Notes: generated from the sequence alone by a model not told the origin. Positions 1 through 12,018 are shown, numbered from the stretch's first letter. The stretch: DNA of 64,000 nt from Saturnia japonica (GCA_033032175.1 CM065321.1:1014501-1078500); one strand, 5' to 3'. A program made the numbers and translations.

Positions 1-1417
1 TGCAACACAGACCAATGCTCATTCAGTTGATTTTAATTTTACCATTATTTCTAAATTTAATATGATTGGTGTTTAAAAGTCTTTGTAAATTATGTGGGAA
101 CGTTTAATTTATTTTATCTTCTGTGTTGTTTTGTGCAATGAAATTTCATAAAAGAACTGATTTCGAATGTATTCCATTAACTAAGGTTAGAATTATTATG
201 TATTTATTATGTAATATTTACGAATCAATTTACATCTCTCACTTTTCAATTTTCAATATTGTAATTGCTTGTAACTACGTAACTAAATATTCTCTTCTAA
301 ATTAAAACGCTAAATACAAGACATTTTTTTTTAAATACAACTAACTTCCTTCAAGAGTTTCCTGGTGTATCTTCCAAGTTGAAAGTCCAGTGGCAATGGA
401 ATTAAAATGAACCACCTTTTGCCTAATAAAAAAAAATCATACAAATCAGTTCATAAAAAAAGAAGTTAGGGCTGAACATCAATTAAAAAATATACATTCG
501 AATTAAGTAGTAACCATCGTCTTTTTTTTTTTGATGCAGGTAAAAGAACTATACTGGACATTATTTAGCAAAAAAAATTGTAACCTACGAATGAAAATAT
601 TTTATAACATATTGGTAGAATTTATTTACAGTTTATTTTTAGTTCGCAACACGTTTTGAAACAAATTTCCCATAATTAGGACAAAAACGAGCGAGTGGGT
701 ATATATGCAATTTAGCAATTTGTCTGCTTACTCTAAAATTCTTGATTACATAGGTACAAGAAGGAAGCTGTAACATGACTATATTATATTTTCTGATTAA
801 ATTCACAAACATTGTAATGTTTGCATTTACAAACACTGCCAGATAATATTTAGTATATCAACATTCACAAACCAAATAGACTCGTTAATTTTTATGAAAC
901 ATTTTTTTACATATTACTTTATATAACAATGTTTAAATAAATATAATTAAATTAGTTTAATCAGTGTAATTAAAAGAACAGTGTAACAATACCGCAACCA
1001 GTTTACTTATTGTAATCAAAGTTAAGTTTCAATGGTAAATAATATATTAAATTTATAATTAATTATAAAAACTATCTATAATGCAACTTCAATGATATTT
1101 CCAATGTCAAATTCATTTAATCACTAATTCAATTACATTTTAGAATTTTAAAGTCACAAGCTCGTCGTGTTTCAAATTAAGTAAATACAATATCTAGTCG
1201 GGCTAATCCGTTGACGAAAATTACATAATCTTCAAAGTTCAAACAAAACTCAAAATGATGTCTCTCTTGTTAGTAAAGAGTAAAAACAAGAACAACCAAT
1301 TAAGTGTTTCAGAAAACCGCTAAAAACTCCGTCTTGTATCTGACTTCTGTCCTAACAATCTTGACGCTTCTCACAATAAGTGTTACCTCCAATTTAAAAA
1401 TAACTTTCTATTGTTAG
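1..1417. other. Non-coding, probably intron or 5' flank of the GH31-type gene
   Basis: AT-rich sequence with no convincing coding frame. The exon that follows starts at an acceptor site and has no start codon in its frame, so this stretch is probably intron of a gene that begins left of the window. It contains one copy of a dispersed repeat (355-471) described separately. Short open frames at 123-305 and 639-836 have the low-complexity, Ile/Phe/Tyr-rich translation expected of random AT-rich DNA. Confidence 0.6.
355..471. repeat. Dispersed repeat, copy 1
   Basis: This stretch is a diverged copy of 7941-8080. Both contain the order 'ggtgtatctt', 'aaagt', 'tgccaatg/tggcaatgg', 'aattaaaatg' and then an A-rich block with 'aaatc.gtt.ata'. 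Two copies 7.6 kb apart in one intron show it is an interspersed element. I cannot assign a family from sequence alone. Confidence 0.55.
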
Positions 1418-1515
1418 ATACCTGAACATCATCAGAGCTCAGCATCGGGTTTCAGCGATGGAGACAACACGGCTGATGACACCAACGAAGTACTCTCCGA
1501 CGATGACCGAACCAA
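1418..1515 (+). CDS. GH31-type glycosidase (MYORG-like), exon encoding cytoplasmic N-terminal part
   Basis: A 98-bp exon between an acceptor (tttctattgttag) and a donor (AA|gtaagc). It gives 32 codons plus two bases and is open in one frame only, translating to a Ser/Asp-rich stretch with GFSDGDNTADD and LSDDDR. Its final AA joins the first A of the exon at 14700 to make a Lys codon and keeps the downstream frame open, which is the main support. It would lie in the cytoplasmic tail before the membrane anchor. It has no in-frame Met, so the true start is in an exon outside the window. It is short and lacks a conserved domain; the splice fit and acidic composition carry the call. Confidence 0.6.
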
Positions 1516-2261
1516 GTAAGCCATCTTCCAATCCTTTTAGAGAGTATCAACTAAGCATAGAAACACATATATTTAGTTAAGAACAGAATATCATTTCAAG
1601 GATGGTAGAGCAGATGGATAACAAGAAATGCCCTATCATGTTGTTGATCAATCAAGATCTTTTCCTTAATGCTCAAATTTATTGTATAATTAAAACGACT
1701 TTCAATGGCATCCCAGCTGAAGAATTATTACTTAATGAAATAACTCGTGTTTGAGTATGTGTTGCAGACAACACCCTTCTGACTGGAGTACAGTAATGAA
1801 CACCGTTGCTCTGCGACAAAAATAAATATGCTTTTCGGAAAATAGTAGTCATAATGTGGCTGTTTTCGTTTTTAGAGTATTGTTAAATGTTTCTATTGAA
1901 TCTCCGAAGATCTTGGTACACTAGTTGCCAAGGACTGTGCGAGGGAATGCACAAGGGTCGTTAATGAGGAAACGGGCTCGTCCATTGACCCGTTGCATTG
2001 CGAAATGTTCACTCGCAATGCATTATGTCTACCCGAGTTGTATTTAGGAATATACTATGGAGTTAATACTCCGAACTCTTTCTCAGTATTTATTTTTCGT
2101 TCCCAAGTATTTTTGTGTTCTTGCTACATCAATTAAAATTCAGTAAATGATCATTATATTGGGTCATTTCTTGATTTAGTTCAGATAGATATTTACAATA
2201 AATAATAATTGTACCTACTTAGACTGATAGCGGAAATTAAAGTAAATTGTATAATTATAAT

Positions 2262-2432
2262 AACTAGCGATCGCCCTAAGCTCGAAATTCGACCAGCGTC
2301 TTGTTGATCATAGACTATTTTCTGTTTGACATTTGTAGTATTCATGAACCTAAACAATAAGTATTATCTACATCACTTGCTGTCACTTTTCGTTGAGTAA
2401 CAATGTCAATATTTGGGGGGGGGGGGGGGGGG
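2262..2432 (+). repeat. Left arm of a long inverted repeat
   Basis: The reverse complement of this arm matches 5795-5946 along its length. Shared blocks include 'actagcg.tcgc' at the outer end, 'gaaattcgaccagcg', 'catagactattttctg', 'tttgacatttg', 'gaacctaaacaat', 'cacttttc.ttga' and 'caatgtcaatattt' running into the G-run at 2415-2432. The two arms differ by scattered substitutions and small indels. They may be termini of a 3.7-kb element or two opposite insertions of one repeat. Confidence 0.75.
2415..2432. repeat. Poly-G run of 18
   Basis: An uninterrupted run of 18 G at the inner edge of the left inverted-repeat arm. The matching inner edge of the right arm (5795-5800) has only six C, so this run has expanded or is a sequencing artefact. 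Confidence 0.9.
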
Positions 2433-3007
2433 TCAAGTTTAATGGAAATGGTCGGTTAGGATTCGCAGTATTAATTTATTTAATTTAATATATTAGTAAC
2501 AGTATATAGATAAATTTTAGCTTTCTGCACTCCTTCTCCATATAAACTTTAACCATGCCAAATCTCACTATCTTCCGTGCACGCAATACGCTTAAAAAGG
2601 GGTAGAAAGTTTTTCTTCACGTATTAATATATGTATATAGGTGTAGCAGTGATTGTCAACAGTACTTTTAACTGCACATTACTAGGCAAAAACTTCTATC
2701 CCGGCTTGGGCATAGTAAGTTCCTTTAAGTTTTGATTTGGGCAAGGTATATAAAAAGTCGCTCACGTCTTTTTAATGTCCGACACATAAGGTAGTTAGCG
2801 AGTAACTGAAAGCTTGCATCACGCAGTGCAGCTTCTATTTTTTTTTTAATGCAAATCTGCGGACACTTGGTCTTTTTATTAAGTGGGCGCTTTTATAATA
2901 TTAAACATCAAAAATTGCCATGAAAAAATATGCACTTGCAAATACAGCTATGTACTATAACTAAGTTAGCCTTATTTTAGTATAACTAATAACGATACTT
3001 ATCACTA

Positions 3008-3585
3008 AACTACCTGTGCCCGTGGCTTCGCTCACGTGGACTACAGAATGTCCGCGCGAATTTTACTCCCCGGCTCCCGGCTATTTTAAAGACAAAAGTG
3101 CTTATTGTGGGTGTTCCTTAAAAGATAGATGTAAAGTCTTTGTGACATTTTTGTAGGTCTTTTGAATGTCTACAATTGTGTAGTACATTAATTTGCTATA
3201 TCTCTTATGGTTTGCTCAGCGTAAGCCATTTAAGCACCCGAATTGATTCACCATGACCAGTTTTTTTATTTGTGCGGAACCGTAATTCTTTTTCTAAAAT
3301 AAAAGTAGCCTAAGTTACTCCCTATAACATTAGCTATTTATCAACGAAAGTCCCGTCTAAATCGGTATAAGCTTTTCGGAGATTACCCGGAATAAACAGA
3401 CAGAAAAAAAAATGAAAATTGTTTTTTATTTTATTTGTGTGGACCGTAAGTCTTTTTCTAAAATAAAAGTAGCCTAAGTTACTATCTATAACATTAGCTA
3501 TTTATCAGTGAAAGTCCCGTCAAAATCGGTATAAGCTTTTCGGAGATTACCCGGAATAAACAGACAGAAAAAAAATTAAAATTGT
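3008..3585 (+). repeat. LINE-tail-like dispersed repeat with two tandem 162-bp copies
   Basis: The block opens with 'ccgtggcttcgctcacgtgg', a phrase typical of RTE-type repeats in Lepidoptera (recalled, not searched). It then has two direct copies, 3261-3421 and 3422-3583. Both carry 'ctttttctaaaataaaagt', 'agcctaagttact', 'tataacattagctattta', 'aaagtcccgtc.aaatcgg', 'ttttcggagattacccgg' and end in 'aataaacagacagaaaaaaa'. The second copy differs by few substitutions, so the duplication is fairly recent. Confidence 0.7.
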
Positions 3586-3971
3586 TTTTTTTTTGTTTAA
3601 GTACCGTATTATACTTTCAAATGTATTTACTAAAAAACTGTTGTTTTGACATTACAAACAGACACTTCAATTTTATTTTATTGTTTAAATCAGTTGATAT
3701 ATCAATAAATCAAATATTTTCATGGTTACTTTTTTTATTGATAAGAGATGGCGCTGTCACTATTTTGTACTGGGTATCGTTTGATTTTTTACACCTGTAT
3801 AAAGGGCTTGTTTTTATATACGAATGGTTTTATTTACTTGTATATATTACATAGAAATTGTTATACACTGTTGCTTGTTACTATATTACAGAAGATTATT
3901 GTTGTACTAAATTTACAGAAATTTTGAGGTTGTTATTGTCTTTGATTGAGTGTTTACACAGAGGGTGAGGT

Positions 3972-4265
3972 TTAGGAAATCATGGACTTGATGATGTTCT
4001 CGTCCCTGTGTTTTAAAGCCATCTTCAGGTAATAATCTACTATATCCTTCGCCGGAGCACTCATCGCCCGACTGATGAATCTGCCAATCGCGTCCTCGGC
4101 TACATTGGTATAATAGACACAGGTCTCGATGTGCCTCGAAACAGCCACGATATCATGGGATACACTATCGTGGATCTGTAGTTTCCTCCCGTTGGTTTGG
4201 AGGATCACCACTGATTTGCAGCTTCTATATTTTATATTCGCATACTCGTCCATAAACCCTACCAT
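3972..4265 (-). pseudogene. Coding-like fragment of unknown origin (97 codons)
   Basis: An open frame of 97 codons with balanced, non-low-complexity composition and raised GC relative to its surroundings. It contains 2 Cys and reads like part of a folded protein (for example SVSHDIVAVSRHIETC and AKDIVDYYLKMALKHRD). Just upstream on the same strand, 4345-4425 has another plausible stretch in a different frame (SDPVRLYPPRAGEVGLG) ending in a stop, and 4722-4802 encodes a Gly/Arg-rich start. Taken together these suggest one decayed gene read leftwards from about 4802 to 3972 with several frame breaks. I do not recognise the family. An old viral or mobile-element insertion is possible but unproven. 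Confidence 0.4.
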
Positions 4266-4721
4266 ACCAAATCACCATGCTATCTCGTTGTATATAAATT
4301 TAAGATTTCTACGAAAATTTATAAAAGTACTTCATTTCCTCAATTAATTGCTGTTACACTTAAGACACCCAAGCCAACTTCACCTGCACGTGGTGGGTAC
4401 AGTCTGACTGGGTCGCTGAAAAGCCCGTCAAAGTGATTCGCTACTACTTATCACGTTTCGGGATAAGCCAGCGTATGATCCAGTTTCTATGATTTAGTAT
4501 CTATGGTGATGGATTGTTTATCTCTCGATAGTAGCCATTACAATAATAATAAGCTTGAAAGTACGGGGAAAGTGCAACCTTACCACCATGCCAGCTCACG
4601 ACGTATTAGCGATTTCAAACACCGAGGAATTAATAATTAATTTTTCCCACAAACGGTCATATTAAAAGAACATTTATTTTACCAATTTCAATTAGTAAAT
4701 CTACGCGAATTCCAAAAAGTG

Positions 4722-4802
4722 TTAGTACATTCCGGGGTTGGTACCTACGGACATCGAATCTTTGTTCCCACGACCACGACCGCGACCATAGCTGGTCGCC
4801 AT
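4722..4802 (-). pseudogene. Gly/Arg-rich N-terminal-like fragment (26 codons)
   Basis: An ATG at 4802 opens a 26-residue frame with the alternating run YGRGRGRGN, followed by DSMSVGTNPGMY and a stop at 4722. The block is conspicuously GC-rich inside AT-rich DNA. It points the same way as the coding-like fragment at 3972-4265 and may be the start of the same decayed gene. The intervening 4430-4720 has only short open pieces with stops in all frames. Confidence 0.3.
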
Positions 4803-5794
4803 TGCCTTTACTTATATACTGCGCTTACCATCTGGTACAGGTTCATGCTATGACAAAAAACAAATTTTTCACTAACCGTTGAATAATAAAACAGTAAAAT
4901 AACAAAGCCGGTCGTATCACCTCTGGTGATATCCAATATTATGTTGTGTTACCTACGCCCTTACAGAACTTCCGCCGTGCAATGACCAAGAGGATTACTC
5001 TATCCTATCTACAAACGTCTGTTCTCAAGCGTCTCGTCTTGGAGAGTTTATATACTTAACTAACGGACATACTATTTATAATTTGGTAACTTTCATTGAT
5101 TTAAAACGTTTTATTTTTAAGTTAATTTAGATTTGCTTTTAAACCATAAAATCACCCCATACTAAGTGACGATGTGGCTTAAGATGGTAACATACTAAGC
5201 CCTAACTTCTCTCAAGTGAAGCTGCCGGAATATCCTAAATCAAGGACCTTAAACTCTTAGTAAGATCTCTTTAAGATAGAGGGATAAATTGGCTTCCCAA
5301 AAGAAGGTGAATGTGGCCTATCAGGTGAAGTTCAGTCACAGTTTTACAGTGTAAAAAAAATCTATGCCTAGTAGCTGAAAAAACCTCTTAAATTCTTCTT
5401 CTACCCTTTATCATGCCGTATTTCTTCTGAAGTAGGCAGTAAAGATGGAGTGCTACTTTTCTCTAACTGCATTTATCAGATCGCTTACATCAAATTCATA
5501 AAAAATTATACGCACCCGCCCGTTACGCATTCTTCTCATTTACCATACGGCCAATTTTTTTTATTTAATCCTCGATCGTCTTCGACTTTTCCTTTAATAT
5601 CTAATCACAGACTCTTTGTTGTGTTTGTTTTCACCATTCATACGTCACACCTCTCTAAACTAATTAAGCGTACCTGCAAACATTATATTAATGCTACTGT
5701 CTTCCAAAACGACCGTTCTACTTACCTTTTCATTTCTAATAAGATCTGGTAATGCAACTCCACGTATAGTCTGAAAAATCGCATTGAACTTAGA

Positions 5795-5946
5795 CCCCCC
5801 AAAATATTGACATTGTCACTCAATGAAAAGTGACAGAAAGTGATATAATATTAATTGTTTAGGTTCATACTGCAAATGTCAAACAGAAAATAGTCTATGA
5901 TTAAAAACTCGCTGGTCGAATTTCGATCATTGAGCGACCGCTAGTT
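5795..5946 (-). repeat. Right arm of the long inverted repeat
   Basis: Reverse-complement partner of 2262-2432; the outer end is 'gcgaccgctagtt', mirrored by 'aactagcgatcgc' on the left. No clear target-site duplication could be read next to the two outer ends. Confidence 0.75.
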
Positions 5947-6339
5947 GCTTTAAATATTTCAAGTATTTGAAATTCTTGCCTATTAAAAACGTTACCAACG
6001 ATTGTCTCGTGGCCGTGTACAATAGTTTCCGTTTTTTAAAACATGCCAAGATAGGTAATCGCGATAAGATAAATTATATTCAGAGTTTGTTTTGTGATAA
6101 CCAGACAATATTCTGAAGGTGACTATTTAATACTAGAACAGCAATTAAGTATCTTTCTCATCTGTATCTTATGCCATAGCTAGTTCGGACTAACTATGTC
6201 GCCTGAGAGTAATTACTACTTCTATAGTCACTTGTCCATCAATTTCTGTAAGAGAATGCTTACAAAATTTCTTTCCCTGCTTTACCTAATATGGGTTCTA
6301 CGATTTCTGATGTATTATTGATGATTATTATGGCCTATC

Positions 6340-6835
6340 AATTATGGAATGACGTATGCTTCTACAAAATTTGATCAGGATCGCTTGAGAATTAATGAAA
6401 ATTTACAATTTTTGGATTTGTTTTGTTTTTTTACAGTTGGAATTGTAATAACTCATTAATTATGTAATTACTTATACTCCCCTTGTACAAAATTTCATCA
6501 AAATGGGTTAAGAATTAATGAAATTTAAAATTTTTGGAAATTCTTTTTTTTACGACTCCTAAAAGTTATATTTAAAATTCTCATATCCCATCATCCGTGA
6601 AATGATTTACTCTCCGTGTACAAAATTTCATCAAAATCGGTCAAGATTTAACTAAAAATTATTTTATCGGATATCGTCGTTTTTTAGATTTCTAAAAGTA
6701 ATATTGAAATTTCTTAGACTAATGACATAAGCATCCTGTGTATAAAATCTCATAAGGATCGCTTAAGCCGTTTTTGAGTAAAATCCAGAGATACAAACAT
6801 TCAAACAGACAGACAAAAAAATTCTTTGCATATTC
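6340..6835 (+). repeat. Four degenerate direct repeats of about 125 bp, LINE-3'-end-like
   Basis: The phrase 'tacaaaatttcatcaaaatcgg.taag' recurs near 6362, 6486, 6617 and 6740, each followed by 'attaatgaaa.ttaaaatttttgg' or a decayed form. The last copy continues into 'cgtttttgagtaaaatcc', then 'acattcaaacagacagacaaaaaa', which is the usual way insect non-LTR repeats end. I read this as the tail of a non-LTR element with an internally repeated 3' region. Confidence 0.6.
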
Positions 6836-7940
6836 GTGATCAGTATCGTTTGTCGGGAAATTTGAAAATAAATACAATGTATAGACAGAACTATAGATTT
6901 ATTAAAATAGATCAGATGTAGGTACTAGAAACTATTGTATTTATTGTCATATACATATTTGTCATTGTTTGGTTAGGTGACCGTTTGTAAACGCATCGCG
7001 AACTGTGTCAATTGCTTGTTTATGGTGAGAAAACAGGCATGTAGACTAGGAAAGTGTGTTAGAGGGATTATGAGATTATGGGCGATTATAGCTTCAGCAG
7101 TTACGAAGTACTTCTACGTGGCATTGAAACCTGTGAGAAATACGATCGAGTTATTTATATTCTTTACAGGTTTTTTAGCCTTCGGACACAGTATCATCTG
7201 GTGTCAGGAACTGACTCGTTAAGTGTGTCTGTCGGGAGACTTGGCACAGGTGCTTGGCCACATATTTTGAACTTGAGGATTAGTAGATAGGCAAGCGGCA
7301 TTAAAATCGTTTTGTTTCACCGAAGGCTCAAGCGCATTGTAGAGATTCGAACTCACGCCGGTCGACGAGGAATACTGAAATTACCATAATTGCTTTAAAA
7401 TGGACCATTGAATGAATTATATAATTAACATACACATCAGGTATACTACTCATAAATAATTATAATAATACTTTATAATGTGTAATATTATTGGAGTATC
7501 CTTTAAACAAAAATTGGAATTTTTTATATTATTTAATCAAAAATCACAAGTAAAAAAAGAAATAGGCTCAATTTGCACAGTTCCTAACAAAGCTCTGAAT
7601 TATTTTAGCTAAACTGAACCGTAAAAAGATGTGTGATTGTGTCTGTTTTTTGCAGAAGTGACTACAACTAAGTAAACAATAGAATTTTGTCACAAAAACA
7701 TAACTGACTCCAAAATTTTGTACTTTGAAAATATGCACAAAAAAATAAAAAAATATTTATGTTATTTATTTACTTTAAAATATCCTTTTTAAAACTCAAT
7801 TTGATATTTTTACGAACTATGTGTCTGCCACATATATTATTAGGACAATAAATATACAATTAACTATTGTTATTTCTGAATGTTTTGGATTATCATAAAC
7901 CTACCAATAAATCAATCACTATACATTTACCCATTCTATT

Positions 7941-8080
7941 TTGAAGTGTTTTCAGGTGTATCTTCGAAATCCAAAGTTCAATGCCAATGAAATTAAAATG
8001 GGACTCACTTGAAAATATCTCCTTTTCCAACAAAAAAATTATGTTTGAAATCGGTTTATAAATGACGGAGTTATGAGATA
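7941..8080. repeat. Dispersed repeat, copy 2
   Basis: Diverged copy of the element at 355-471, in the same orientation. The region ends with 'aaatcggtttataaatgacggagttatgag', a phrase often seen at such repeats. Family unassigned. Confidence 0.55.
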
Positions 8081-8529
8081 ACAAACAGTTTAATTATTTA
8101 AAAGTGATAAAAAACCGAATTGAAACCTCCTTTTTTTAAGACGGTTAAAAAGTATTTAAAATTCTTATACATTTAAAACAATAAATCAAAAGAGTAATTA
8201 TTAAAAAAAAATCTCTATACACGCTTCTAATATTTATTCCTTCAAATACATCAGAATTTTATTTACAGTGGTAGAGGCGGATCGTTACCAAATTTGCGTT
8301 TTGAAACCTAGCTGTTTTCTTGAGAACGCGAACAACTTGTAAAATGATTATCGTAGTAACTAGTTTGAAAACAGCTAAAAGGACGAATCAAACGAAAAGT
8401 TGTGATGACAACGGGTCATGGTTGCGTTCCTTAATGCCTTATAATTCATTTTCGAGCTGACTATACTGGTTAGCCTTCAGATCTTTGGAGTCATTAGAAG
8501 CTTTGACAGCTTTACCATCGCTTGATTTT

Positions 8530-8791
8530 ATAACATAACATACCATCATGCCTGTATTCCCCGAAGGGTTAGGCAGAAGTGTATTAATGTACACCCACAG
8601 TTCGCGAGTATGTTTTTAGGTCCCATGTAATAGGGGGCGAGCCTATTACCATTAATCGGGCACGAAACCAAACTCCGAGCTACTACTGAGAATTTCATAG
8701 GAAAAACCCAATAACACTTTGCTCGACCTGGGATTCGAACCCAGGACTTCGCTCATAGCAGTGCTTACGACCACTAGGCTAACGAGGCAGT
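8530..8791 (-). mobile_element. tRNA-derived SINE
   Basis: Read on the minus strand, the element starts with a tRNA-like head. The RNA polymerase III A box TAGCCTAGTGG lies at 8781-8771 and the B box GGTTCGAATCC at 8741-8731. Both fit the consensus fully. The spacing of about 30 bp between boxes is right for a tRNA promoter. The B-box arm is flanked by the paired 'cctggg'/'cccagg' of a T-stem. A tRNA-unrelated body of about 190 bp follows and ends in a short TATGT/TATG-type tail near 8530. The cloverleaf is not complete enough for a real tRNA, so this is a SINE, not a tRNA gene. Confidence 0.85.
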
Positions 8792-11027
8792 TTGGCAGAC
8801 CTTATCTTCCTAAATTATATTACACTTTATGATAATTAATAGTTATAAAGTCGCACAGCTTTGGCTGGGTTTGGTCGTAGCAATGAAAAGGATAACTAGT
8901 TTTACTGGTAATAAATTATCAAATGTTGCCGACTACAAAATTGCATCACAACAAATCGATGTCTGTTTTGCGTAACGAAGATTGTTTTGATCCAAAAGGC
9001 AAGAATAGTTTTGTCATCGCAAAATATAAAACTGTTTGTTTCATAATGACTATCGCTAGTAAGTGGTGAGAAAACTAAAAAAAAAACAGAAAAAATCATT
9101 ACTTTATAAGGGAACAAGTAGTATAAGTAATATTGAGGTTATCACAAAGAAACACACAAATATTAAGTATTTGATAACCGCGAACAAAAGGTTGAAAGGA
9201 ATTATAAATCAATGATAAACTTATTGAATGTATTTAATATCTGTTATAATTACAGTTGCATGTTTATTTTAATTGATTGTTATAAAATGTTTTTAAGGAA
9301 CATAAAGTAGGAAAGAATAGTATATATTTTTATAGCAAAGCATCTTCTTTCATGTCCCACGCTGGACAACAAACGATGAATTGCCAAGAAAATATTCTAG
9401 CGATTAGCTTAAAAAAATGTTAATAAATAGAAATTGCATAATTTGAGAAATGCATTTTCGAGTGTCATCTAAGTCTGCAAACACGGACGGAGCCCGAAGC
9501 AAAAGCTTGTGAATTTATCGATTACATGATTTATATCAGTGAGTCAAAGAGCCAAATATGAACATTACAACAATTAAAAAACAAAAATTGAGAGCCAAAT
9601 CTGCTTGTTTAGTAAACTTTTATTACAGTAAATAAAACTAAATTTCATACTTAATAAATATTTATTAATGCGAACAATGTGCTTGCATCTCCTTGGCCTT
9701 GCATCTTGCCGACCACTGATTTATATCATTCAAAGTATCATACTCTCTGCTTACTCCACTAGAGTAAAGCTTGAGTGTACGCGTTTAGAGCTTTAAACCC
9801 ATAAAGAAAGTTGCTTCTATTCATGTTAATCACCGCACGAGTAAGGACATTGGGTTGGCGAACAACATATTTCTAAATGTTGTAAACAGTACGTTCACTT
9901 AAAAAGTATGCTATCTTTTTTTGGAGTGAAATTTCTTTACACTTAGTAGGGCAAATTGGCATGGTTTAGGGGAATAGAGAAACACTTCACATTTTCTGTA
10001 TTCAACTGGCAATTGAAAATAAAGAGTGGAAGAATCTTTTTTATTTTTTATGTCAAATGCATCATATGAACCTAAGTAGTTTCTCTTCTTTAGGCATTTT
10101 TAATTCTCATTTAACTTATTGGAGATGCTTTGCAGTGAAACAAAATTTTGATAAGAGTTCAATGGCGTTATCTAATGTGCTATCCTCGAAATACTGGCTC
10201 GGTATTCTGAACTGGAAAACAAATAAAAATATTTTTTTATTTCGTTGGTCACATGCAATGAAATAAAGATATGAATTTATTACGTGTAAGATTAAGAGAT
10301 ACGAACAATCAGTTTCTTCCATTAAACTGAGGTTTGGGACCATACTTTGAATTTTTTTTAAGCACATGTCAATTCAAAACAGCAGCTAAAACGGAGATAT
10401 CGGCAATCTATTCCATGTTGTCAAGGTTACCATTATCATTCCGGCCTCCAGGCCCTTACGCATATTAGATATATACAGGCTGATCACGAACGCTATAGTG
10501 TTGTTTAAAGACCAGGTGTATGATGATTTCCATCCAGTCGGAAACAGTTTTCGTGTCCAACCACCTACCAATTTATCCGCCATCCGAAGATGAGAATGAC
10601 TTACTTTAAGAAATAGTTTTTGGTCTCTAACAACAAAAATAATTGAATATTACGTTACAATGTTTCAAGATTATTAAAATGAACATTTTTTCCTGTACAC
10701 AGTTTTGGCAAGACTAATGTTACTTGTCTCGTTCTGTCACGAAGTGATACTTGTAAAAAGAAATAGCACGACACGCTACTTGTATGTAGCGAATTGTGTT
10801 TATTCTAATTTGCTAATATAGTGCCTATATTTATTTTTATATTATGACATAATATACTGTCACAGTCTGTCAGAGGATAATTGTCTCAGCGGTTGTTTTC
10901 TGTTTTTGGTATATTTTGAATTTGAAATGAGTTCCAAGAATAGCAGTGTTCTTTTTTCATGTTTGGTCAAGACAGAACGTAGCACGTCAATCACGCGAAT
11001 GAATAGCATAAGCGGAGCCCGTCCAAG

Positions 11028-11199
11028 CGGTCAGTGAAGTCAGCGTTCCCGTTGCGTTGACGCGCGAACTCCATCGATCCACAATAGTGTGAATATTCAA
11101 TATATTAAAATAATTCATAATTAATTAGATACAATAAACTATTGGCATAATTAATCATCGTTAAGGAGATCAAGTTAGTCTGGTGGTAAATAATTTAAT
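11028..11199 (+). promoter_or_regulatory. Candidate alternative promoter and 5' UTR exon
   Basis: A CpG-containing block (11000-11085, with 'cgttgcgttgacgcgcg') stands out in the AT-rich intron. It begins with TCAGT at 11031, the arthropod initiator motif, and 170 bp on there is a good donor (aat|gtaagttt, GT at 11200). A transcript starting here and splicing to the exon at 14700 would first meet an in-frame ATG at 14767 with A at -3 and G at +4, giving a shorter cytoplasmic tail. No TATA box or downstream core element was convincing. This is inference only. Confidence 0.3.
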
Positions 11200-11408
11200 G
11201 TAAGTTTTTTTTAATGATATTATATTGTGGGATTTTGCATTTCGCTTATAAGTTTGATTTTCGAACTGTGATGTTTGTAAAATGTCGTTTAACGGGAGTT
11301 ATAAGTAGGTTCAAAACACAAGTACACATAATTTTAAGTTATGTTACGACCGAACTGGTTCTCGGAAGAATTACCGAAAAACATTCTATATATACACTAA
11401 TAATTATA

Positions 11409-12018
11409 ATAAAGCGGAAGAGATTTTTTGTTTGTTTGTTTGTTTAAACACGCTAATCTCTGGAACTACCAGTCGGATTCGAAAAATTCTTTTAGTATAT
11501 GATAACCAGACACACGAGGGTATAGGCTATCTAATATTAGGCTACAACTTTCAGCTAGCCTTTAATATTGATTTTTGTTACGTAAGTCGGAAGTCGAGGC
11601 TCTCCCGAACTGCTTTATCCGCCTGCGCTGGCGTAATTGTTAATGATACATTAATACAATGTTCTATAAAAATATTTCTCCTTGGTATATCTAAAAAAAC
11701 TTAGTAATATCATATGCATATCTCTTTTATATAAGCCACAATAAGGTATTTTGTGACAAAGATTTGTTGAAAATTAAAATGTGTTTTATAAGCATTATTT
11801 TTTGCCAAGGCATATTAATTCTTACGAACAAAAGTTACTTCATCATAAAAGCAATTTTTTGAAGTTAAATTTTGCTTTTTATAGTATGTTATTTGGGTAT
11901 ATAGTTTAGGAGATAATGAAAAATTTAAATTATTTGTACTTATGGGAAGAACAATTATGAAAGAGTACGCGGGTGCGTTGGCGGTGTGGTGTTTGTCGGA
12001 TAAAATTAACACGGGTTA
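11409..12018 (+). repeat. Dispersed repeat of about 600 bp, intact copy
   Basis: It starts 'aaagcggaagagattttttg', with 'cgctaatctctggaac' following, a repeat head widespread in Lepidoptera (recalled, not searched). It ends near 'tgtttgtcggataaaattaacacggg'. A second copy exists at 12570-12772 plus 13606-13963, split by inserted DNA. The two copies share long near-identical stretches such as 'ataagccacaataagg' and 'cttatgggaagaacaattatga'. Confidence 0.7.

Noticed and set aside
6977..7290. Two overlapping plus-strand frames
   Set aside because: Overlap in different frames, no motif, and surrounding phrases resemble a dispersed repeat rather than a gene.
8731..8791. A tRNA gene on the minus strand
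   Set aside because: The A and B boxes are perfect but the anticodon arm and acceptor stem do not pair properly and a non-tRNA body follows, so it is a SINE head.
10386..10583. A minus-strand frame of 65 codons in GC-richer DNA
   Set aside because: No recognisable motif, no splice sites that join it to anything, and no repeated copy in the window. It may be a relic but cannot be supported.
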